From assembly GCA_020027635.1 (NCBI GenBank), contig JAHKKL010000039.1, positions 1 to 10,097 on the forward strand: a DNA stretch of 10,097 nt. The letters are read 5' to 3'. The position numbers were made by a program, and so were the translations under genes. Source of the DNA: Gammaproteobacteria bacterium. GTDB lineage: Bacteria; Pseudomonadota; Gammaproteobacteria; UBA9214. Below are positions 6,129-10,097 of this stretch, piece after piece; position 1 is the stretch's first letter, and each line of letters starts with the position of its first letter. The notes below the pieces were generated by a model. That model had not been told where the DNA came from. It did not search any database and saw only the letters and a list, made by a program, of their open reading frames with translations.

Positions 6129-6784
6129 CAGCCGATAACGCACCCGTGCCCGAAACCGTCGTCCTCGTCCATGGCATCTGGGTGCACAGCCTGCAACTGG
6201 TGCTGCTGGCCCGGCGGCTGCGTCGTTGCGGTTACCGGACGCGGCTGTTCAACTACCGTTCCGTGCGCCGGTCGGTCCGGCACAACGCGGCGCGCCTTGC
6301 CCGCAGGGTACGGCGGATCGACGCAGACAAGATTCACCTGGTCGGCCACAGTCTGGGAGGCCTGGTGATCCTGCAGGCCTTGCAGGACAATCCTGGCCTG
6401 ATCAACGGCCGCATCGTGCTGCTGGGCAGCCCGGTCCGGGGCAGCGCCGTCGCCCGGCGTATCCACCAACGCCGGCTACTGCGCTGGCTGATCGGTCGCA
6501 GCGGCGAACAGGGCCTGCTGGGCGGTGGACCTCAGTGGCGGGGATGGCAGTCGCTGGGTGTGATCGCCGGCAGGTACTCGTTGGGTATCGGGCGTCTGAT
6601 GGGCGGTCTGAGCGGTGCGAACGACGGTGTGGTGAACCTCGCGGAAACACTGATTGAGGGCGCGCAGGATTGCATCGTCGTCGATGCCACGCACATTGGG
6701 CTGCTCGTCTCCAAGCGGGTAGCCGGGCAAGTATGCGCGTTCCTGAAACGTGGCCGCTTCGATGCCGGCAGCCCCGTGGTGTGA
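6125..6784 (+). CDS. Alpha/beta-fold hydrolase
   Basis: A 219-residue alpha/beta hydrolase of the lipase/esterase-like type. Residues 11-17 (TVVLVHG) give the first core strand and the oxyanion HG. GHSLGG at 74-79 is the nucleophile elbow with Ser76. Asp167 in GANDG and His190 in DATH fit the acid and base of the triad. No signal peptide is evident, so it is probably cytoplasmic or membrane-attached. Arg-rich helices (residues 30-64 and 111-125) give a strongly basic surface, which might help membrane or nucleic-acid contact, but this is speculation. Its ATG overlaps the nudB stop (ATGA), so the two are translationally coupled. It is the one non-standard member of the aspS-ruvB cluster. The substrate is unknown. 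A lipase, a PGAP1-like esterase or a general hydrolase would all fit. Confidence 0.8.
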   Translation: MTADNAPVPETVVLVHGIWVHSLQLVLLARRLRRCGYRTRLFNYRSVRRSVRHNAARLARRVRRIDADKIHLVGHSLGGLVILQALQDNPGLINGRIVLLGSPVRGSAVARRIHQRRLLRWLIGRSGEQGLLGGGPQWRGWQSLGVIAGRYSLGIGRLMGGLSGANDGVVNLAETLIEGAQDCIVVDATHIGLLVSKRVAGQVCAFLKRGRFDAGSPVV

Positions 6785-6834
6785 TCGCGTCGGCGAAGGT
6801 TGTTATTGCTTGTCGCGGCGAGGCGATGTTAGCT

Positions 6835-6903
6835 GTAGGAGCGGGCTTGCCCGCGAACAATAACGTTGTTCGGAGAACCGTTCGCGGACAAGCCCGCTCC
6901 TAC
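6835..6903 (-). repeat. 69-bp REP doublet (REPIN-like), copy 1
   Basis: Arms of 24 bp (6835-6858 and 6880-6903) beginning GTAGGAGCGGGCTTGCCC pair with one mismatch around a 21-base centre. The arm matches the well-known REP word of Pseudomonas and other gammaproteobacteria. Its reverse complement matches the copy at 7941-8009 at 65 of 69 positions, so the two are one element in opposite directions around yebC. Such doublets are moved by RAYT-type (TnpA-REP) Y1 transposases; none is in this window. It lies 50 bases after the hydrolase stop and could protect that transcript's end. Confidence 0.88.
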
Positions 6904-6998
6904 GGGTGGCAATCCCGATTTTTCGAGGCGCCCTTGTCTCCAAAGTTACGTCGGGTGCGCAGGTGGTCTGCGGGGTGCTCGCGCGTGCATGTACCCGC

Positions 6999-7028
6999 TA
7001 TAACTCTGCTTCCGCACGGTGTTAAAAT
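6999..7028 (+). promoter_or_regulatory. Possible yebC promoter elements
   Basis: Two -10-like words precede yebC: TATAAC (6999-7004) and TAAAAT (7023-7028). Neither has a convincing -35 box at 16-18 bp, so this is a weak call. A promoter after the REP doublet would be expected, because the upstream hydrolase is 276 bases away and separated by a strong hairpin. Confidence 0.25.
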
Positions 7029-7060
7029 GCGCCCACTGCAAGTCATGAGGTGATGCAAAG

Positions 7061-7807
7061 ATGGCAGGACACAGTAAATGGGCCAACATACAACACCGGA
7101 AAAATGCCCAGGATGCCAAGCGCGGCAAGCTGTTTACCAAGCTGATCCGGGAAATTACCGTGGCGGCGCGCGCCGGGGACCCGGACCCGTCGTCCAATCC
7201 GCGGCTGCGCCTGGCGGTGGACAAGGCCCTGACGGCCAATATGACCAAGGACACCATCGAGCGCGCCATCAAACGCGGTTCGGGTGCGCAGGATGGCGAG
7301 CACTTCGAGGAAATCCGTTACGAGGGCTACGGCCCGGGCGGTGCCGCCGTCATGGTCGACTGCCTGACCGACAACCGCAACCGTACGGTAGCGGAAGTGC
7401 GCCATGCTTTCACCAAGGCCGGCGGCAATCTCGGTACCGGCGGTTCGGTCGCCTATCAATTCGCCAAGACCGGGGTGCTGAGCTATCCGCCCGGCGGCGA
7501 TGAAGACCGGATCATGGAGGTCGCGCTCGATGCCGGCGCGCAGGACGTCATCACCTATGACGATGGTTCCATCGACGTCCTGACCGATCCGGAGCAGTTC
7601 GTTGCCGTGCGCGACGCCATGCAGGCCGACGGGCTGGAAACCGATCAGGCCGAGGTGACGATGCGCTCGGCCAACACGACTTCGCTGGAACTGGAGGAGG
7701 CGGAAAAGATGGTGCGCCTGCTGGAAACGCTGGAGGAACTCGACGATGTGCAGAACGTCTACTCCAATGCGGACATTTCCGAGGATATCCTGGCACAACT
7801 GGGGTGA
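7061..7807 (+). CDS. yebC: YebC/TACO1-family translation or regulatory factor
   Basis: A 248-residue protein starting with the invariant MAGHSKWANIQHRKNAQDAKR and keeping the family blocks FTKLIREITVAAR, NPRLRLAVDKA, GYGPGGAAVMVDCLTDNRNRT, FTKAGGNLGTGGSVAYQF and the C-terminal DVQNVYSN. Length is standard. The family acts in the cytoplasm. It was earlier described as a DNA-binding regulator (PmpR in Pseudomonas), and more recent work links YebC and mitochondrial TACO1 to relief of ribosome stalling at proline-rich sequences. The exact role here is not readable from sequence. The start is clear: GAGGTGA at 7047-7053 lies seven bases before the ATG. Its place between nudB and ruvC matches E. 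coli. It is enclosed by two inverted copies of a 69-bp REP doublet. Confidence 0.96.
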   Translation: MAGHSKWANIQHRKNAQDAKRGKLFTKLIREITVAARAGDPDPSSNPRLRLAVDKALTANMTKDTIERAIKRGSGAQDGEHFEEIRYEGYGPGGAAVMVDCLTDNRNRTVAEVRHAFTKAGGNLGTGGSVAYQFAKTGVLSYPPGGDEDRIMEVALDAGAQDVITYDDGSIDVLTDPEQFVAVRDAMQADGLETDQAEVTMRSANTTSLELEEAEKMVRLLETLEELDDVQNVYSNADISEDILAQLG

Positions 7808-8122
7808 AGCATTGACCGCAGAGAACGCAGGGAATCACTCCATGGACGATCAATTGCCGATCGACCGTCTTTCGCGCCATGGGTTGCAATGCATGATTCC
7901 GCGTCGATTCAGTCTGCATCGAAAGATGAATCTTTCTCCCGTAGGAGCGGGCTTGCCCGCGAACGGTTCTCCGAACGACGTTATCGTTCGTGGGCAAGCC
8001 CGCTCCTACACGGTGGATTCAAATTGGATAATTCGACGGGTCTTTGATGTTTCACCGCGTTTCTGCGGTAACCGGCCAGTGATGATGATCCGCAACACGC
8101 CATACACGTACGAGCGGCCCGC
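7808..8122. other. Gene-free yebC-ruvC gap
   Basis: No gene is supported here. The gap holds a word GACCGCAGAGAACGCAGG (7814-7831) resembling a common dispersed repeat, a perfect AT-richer palindrome GAAAGAT/ATCTTTC (7921-7927 and 7930-7936), the second REP doublet, and a small stem ACCGC/GCGGT (8054-8058 and 8065-8069). I found no LexA-type CTG-N10-CAG site in front of ruvC; the nearest look-alike at 8064-8080 has N11. The ruvC promoter, if separate, should lie in 8010-8122, but no convincing boxes were seen. Confidence 0.5.
7941..8009 (+). repeat. 69-bp REP doublet (REPIN-like), copy 2
   Basis: Arms 7941-7964 and 7986-8009 pair with one mismatch around a 21-base centre containing GGTTCTCCGAACGACGTTATC-like sequence. 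Compared with the reverse complement of copy 1, only four positions differ: one in each arm and two in the centre. The conserved centre shows that the whole doublet moves as one unit, not just the single REP arms. It lies 133 bases after yebC and 113 before ruvC, so it may separate the two transcripts. Confidence 0.88.
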
Positions 8123-8641
8123 ATGACCCGCATCATCGGCATCGATCCCGGGTCGCGCGTTACCGGCTACGGAATCATCGACCAGGACGGCCAACGGCTG
8201 AGTTACGTGGCGAGCGGCTGCATCCGTATCCAGGGTGAAGCGCTTGCCGCGCGGCTGGGAATGATCTTCGAAGGGGTGAACCGGATACTCGATGAGTACC
8301 GGCCGGAGGAGATGGCGATTGAACGCGTGTTCATGAACAAGAACGCGGATTCCGCCCTGAAACTGGGCCAGGCCCGGGGCGCCGCGATTTGCGCCGGCGT
8401 TACCCGCACGGTGCCGGTCGATGAATACGCCGCCAGGGAAATCAAACAGGCCGTGGTCGGCAGGGGCGGCGCGACCAAGGAGCAGGTCCAGCACATGATC
8501 CGTGTGCTGCTCTCACTCGGCGAGCGACCGCCGAGCGATGCGGCCGACGCCCTGGCCGTGGCGATTTGCCATGGTCATATCCGGCAGACCCGCCAGCGCA
8601 TCGCCGCCCTGCAGCCCCGGGCGGGGGGCACGGCCGCATGA
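8123..8641 (+). CDS. ruvC: Holliday junction endonuclease RuvC
   Basis: A 172-residue RNase H-fold resolvase that cuts Holliday junctions symmetrically as a dimer, together with RuvAB. The four metal-binding acids are present: Asp8 in IIGIDPGS, Glu67 in AIERVF, Asp139 and Asp142 in PSDAADALAVA, matching E. coli Asp7, Glu66, Asp138 and Asp141. KQAVVGRGGATKEQVQHM is the conserved DNA-contact region. Length is typical. The ribosome site is weak (GAGCGG near 8111). Its stop overlaps the ruvA start by ATGA, so the two are coupled. No LexA box was seen upstream, unlike the SOS-controlled ruvAB operon of E. coli. Confidence 0.97.
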   Translation: MTRIIGIDPGSRVTGYGIIDQDGQRLSYVASGCIRIQGEALAARLGMIFEGVNRILDEYRPEEMAIERVFMNKNADSALKLGQARGAAICAGVTRTVPVDEYAAREIKQAVVGRGGATKEQVQHMIRVLLSLGERPPSDAADALAVAICHGHIRQTRQRIAALQPRAGGTAA

Positions 8642-9237
8642 TCGGACTGCTGCGCGGCACGATCCTCGACAAGCGCCCGCCGCACCTGCTGCTCGAGGTG
8701 CAGGGCGTCGGCTACGAGCTGGAGGCTCCCCTGACGACATTCTATGACCTGCCGGCCACGGGCGGCGTGGTGACCCTCTATACCCACCTGGCCGTGCGCG
8801 AGGATGCCCATCTGCTGTACGGCTTCGCGAAGGTCACGGACCGTGATCTCTTCCGCCATCTGCTGCGCGTCAACGGCGTCGGCGCCAGGCTGGCGCTGAC
8901 GATCCTTTCCGGGATGGATGCCGGCGCCTTCGCGCGCTGCATCCAGGCCGGGGATACCGCGACGCTGGTGCGCCTGCCGGGAGTGGGGCGCAAGACGGCC
9001 GAGCGGCTGATCGTGGAAATGCGTGACCGCCTGGACGCCATCGCCGGGATTACGCTGTCCAGCCCGGGCGTCGCCGCCGCCCGCCCGCCCGCCACGCCCC
9101 TGGAGGATGCCGTCACGGCTCTCATCGGGCTGGGTTACAAGCCACAGGAGGCCAGCCGCATGGTGCGCGCCATCGACACGGCGGAACTGTCCTCCGAGGA
9201 GATCATCCGCACGGCCTTGCAGGCCAGCGTTCAATAG
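8638..9237 (+). CDS. ruvA: Holliday junction DNA helicase subunit RuvA
   Basis: A 199-residue protein that binds four-way junctions as a tetramer and loads RuvB motors for branch migration. MIGLLRGTILDKRPPHLLLEVQGVGYE begins the OB-fold domain I (about 1-63). Two helix-hairpin-helix motifs follow, VNGVGARLAL and LPGVGRKTAERLIVEM, in domain II. A Pro/Ala-rich linker (about 140-152) leads to the C-terminal RuvB-binding domain III with ALIGLGYKPQEASRMV. The start at 8638 is set by the family N-terminus and the ATGA overlap with ruvC. A longer in-frame extension upstream exists but reads through ruvC and is not expected to be used. Confidence 0.97.
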   Translation: MIGLLRGTILDKRPPHLLLEVQGVGYELEAPLTTFYDLPATGGVVTLYTHLAVREDAHLLYGFAKVTDRDLFRHLLRVNGVGARLALTILSGMDAGAFARCIQAGDTATLVRLPGVGRKTAERLIVEMRDRLDAIAGITLSSPGVAAARPPATPLEDAVTALIGLGYKPQEASRMVRAIDTAELSSEEIIRTALQASVQ

Positions 9238-9275
9238 CTTGATTCGTGCGGCGGGAGAGCCGACACTTAGCGCCT

Positions 9276-10097
9276 ATGATCGAAGCCGACCGCTTGGTTA
9301 ACCCGCACGGTACGAGGGATGACGAGCTCATCGACCGCAGCGTTCGTCCACAGTCGTTGCGGGACTACGTGGGGCAGCCGCAAGTCTCTGAACAGATGGA
9401 TATATTCATCAGGGCGGCGCGGCAGCGGGGCGATGCGCTGGATCACACCCTGATCTTCGGCCCGCCGGGCCTGGGCAAGACCACGCTGGCGCATATCATC
9501 GCCAACGAGCTGGGCGTGCACCTGCGCCACACCTCGGGGCCGGTGCTGGAACGCGCCGGGGATCTCGCCGCCCTGCTGACCAACCTGGAAACTCATGATG
9601 TGCTGTTCGTGGATGAGATCCACCGGCTGAGTCCGGTGGTCGAGGAGATTCTCTACCCGGCCATGGAAGACTTCCAGCTCGACCTCATGATCGGCGAGGG
9701 ACCGGCGGCACGCTCCATCAAGCTGGACCTGCCGCCGTTCACGCTGGTGGGCGCCACCACACGCGCCGGATTATTGACGTCTCCATTGCGTGATCGTTTC
9801 GGCATCGTGCAGCGGCTCGAGTTCTACAATACGGCGGACCTGTCCACCATCCTGCGCCGCGCCGCCGGGATACTCGGCATCGAAATCGACGCGACCGGGG
9901 CGATGGAGCTGGCGCAGCGCTCGCGCGGCACGCCGCGGATCGCCAACCGCCTACGGCGCCGCGGGCGTGACTACGCCGAGGTCATGGCGGATGGACGTAT
10001 CAGCGCGGCGATCGTCGCGCGGGCCATGGAAATGCTGAACGTGGACACGCAGGGCTTCGATGCCCAGGACCGCAAATTGCTGCTGACCATCATCGAG
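9276..10097 (+). CDS. ruvB: Holliday junction DNA helicase RuvB (partial, 3' end cut)
   Basis: The first 274 residues of the AAA+ motor that drives branch migration as a hexamer on RuvA-bound junctions; the frame is open to the window edge, with about 70 residues of the usual length missing. MIEADRLVNP is a family-typical start. Walker A GPPGLGKTT is at 62-70, Walker B VDEIH has Asp113 and Glu114, sensor 1 lies in GATTRAG (159-165), the arginine finger is Arg174 in RDRFG, and sensor 2 is in RGTPRIANR. The missing part should hold the rest of the winged-helix DNA-binding domain. ATG 9276 lies 38 bases after ruvA; the only nearby purine run, GGGAGAG (9253-9259), is 16 bases away, so the ribosome site is poor. 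An in-frame GTG at 9246 is less likely. Confidence 0.96.
   Translation, partial: MIEADRLVNPHGTRDDELIDRSVRPQSLRDYVGQPQVSEQMDIFIRAARQRGDALDHTLIFGPPGLGKTTLAHIIANELGVHLRHTSGPVLERAGDLAALLTNLETHDVLFVDEIHRLSPVVEEILYPAMEDFQLDLMIGEGPAARSIKLDLPPFTLVGATTRAGLLTSPLRDRFGIVQRLEFYNTADLSTILRRAAGILGIEIDATGAMELAQRSRGTPRIANRLRRRGRDYAEVMADGRISAAIVARAMEMLNVDTQGFDAQDRKLLLTIIE

Noticed and set aside
7921..7936. Rho-independent terminator of yebC
   Set aside because: The palindrome GAAAGAT/ATCTTTC is perfect but AT-rich with a two-base loop and is not followed by a T-run. Its distance from the stop also argues against it.
8064..8080. LexA (SOS) box before ruvC
   Set aside because: CTG and CAG are separated by 11 rather than 10 bases and the AT-rich core is missing.
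7842..8126. Small open frames running through the second REP doublet
   Set aside because: Their sequence is mostly translated repeat (VGAGLPAN-like), a common artefact. No ribosome site or conserved protein is evident.

Overview
The window is about 10.1 kb of GC-rich bacterial chromosome. It most likely comes from a gammaproteobacterium, perhaps a Chromatiales- or Acidiferrobacterales-like lineage; this placement is an inference. The main reason is the order aspS - nudB - (hydrolase) - yebC - ruvC - ruvA - ruvB, which matches the aspS/nudB/yebC/ruvC cluster of E. coli and the aspS-yebC-ruvCAB cluster of Pseudomonas. The aspartyl-tRNA synthetase also carries the His/Gly pair known from the Pseudomonas non-discriminating enzyme.

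Layout: 1-349 has no gene, but holds two short dispersed-type inverted repeats and a strongly foldable leader. 350-940 (+) encodes a small secreted outer-membrane beta-barrel protein, followed by a hairpin terminator. 1018-2886 (-) encodes an Atm1-type ABC exporter, convergent with the barrel gene. 3050-3346 (+) encodes an FmdB-type zinc-ribbon protein behind a clear TATAAT box. 3359-3563 is a 183-bp hairpin-rich, MITE-like element with terminal inverted repeats and a perfect 11-bp direct duplication. 3633-5414 is aspS. 5415-5669 is a repeat-filled gap. NudB and an alpha/beta hydrolase overlap by ATGA (to 6784). yebC (7061-7807) sits between two inverted copies of a 69-bp REP-doublet. ruvC and ruvA overlap by ATGA (8123-9237). 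ruvB starts at 9276 and runs off the right edge.

Function: the plus-strand genes are housekeeping. They cover tRNA aspartylation, Nudix hydrolysis of dihydroneopterin triphosphate (folate pathway), a ribosome-associated YebC/TACO1 factor, and the RuvABC Holliday-junction resolvasome. The barrel gene and the exporter are a separate envelope/transport module.

The genes are conventional. The unusual content is between them: at least six different short repeat families occupy nearly every gap. The best-defined is the MITE-like element, which appears to have inserted into the arm of a pre-existing hairpin between fmdB and aspS. I see no sign of a new multi-gene system such as defence, CRISPR or a biosynthetic cluster.
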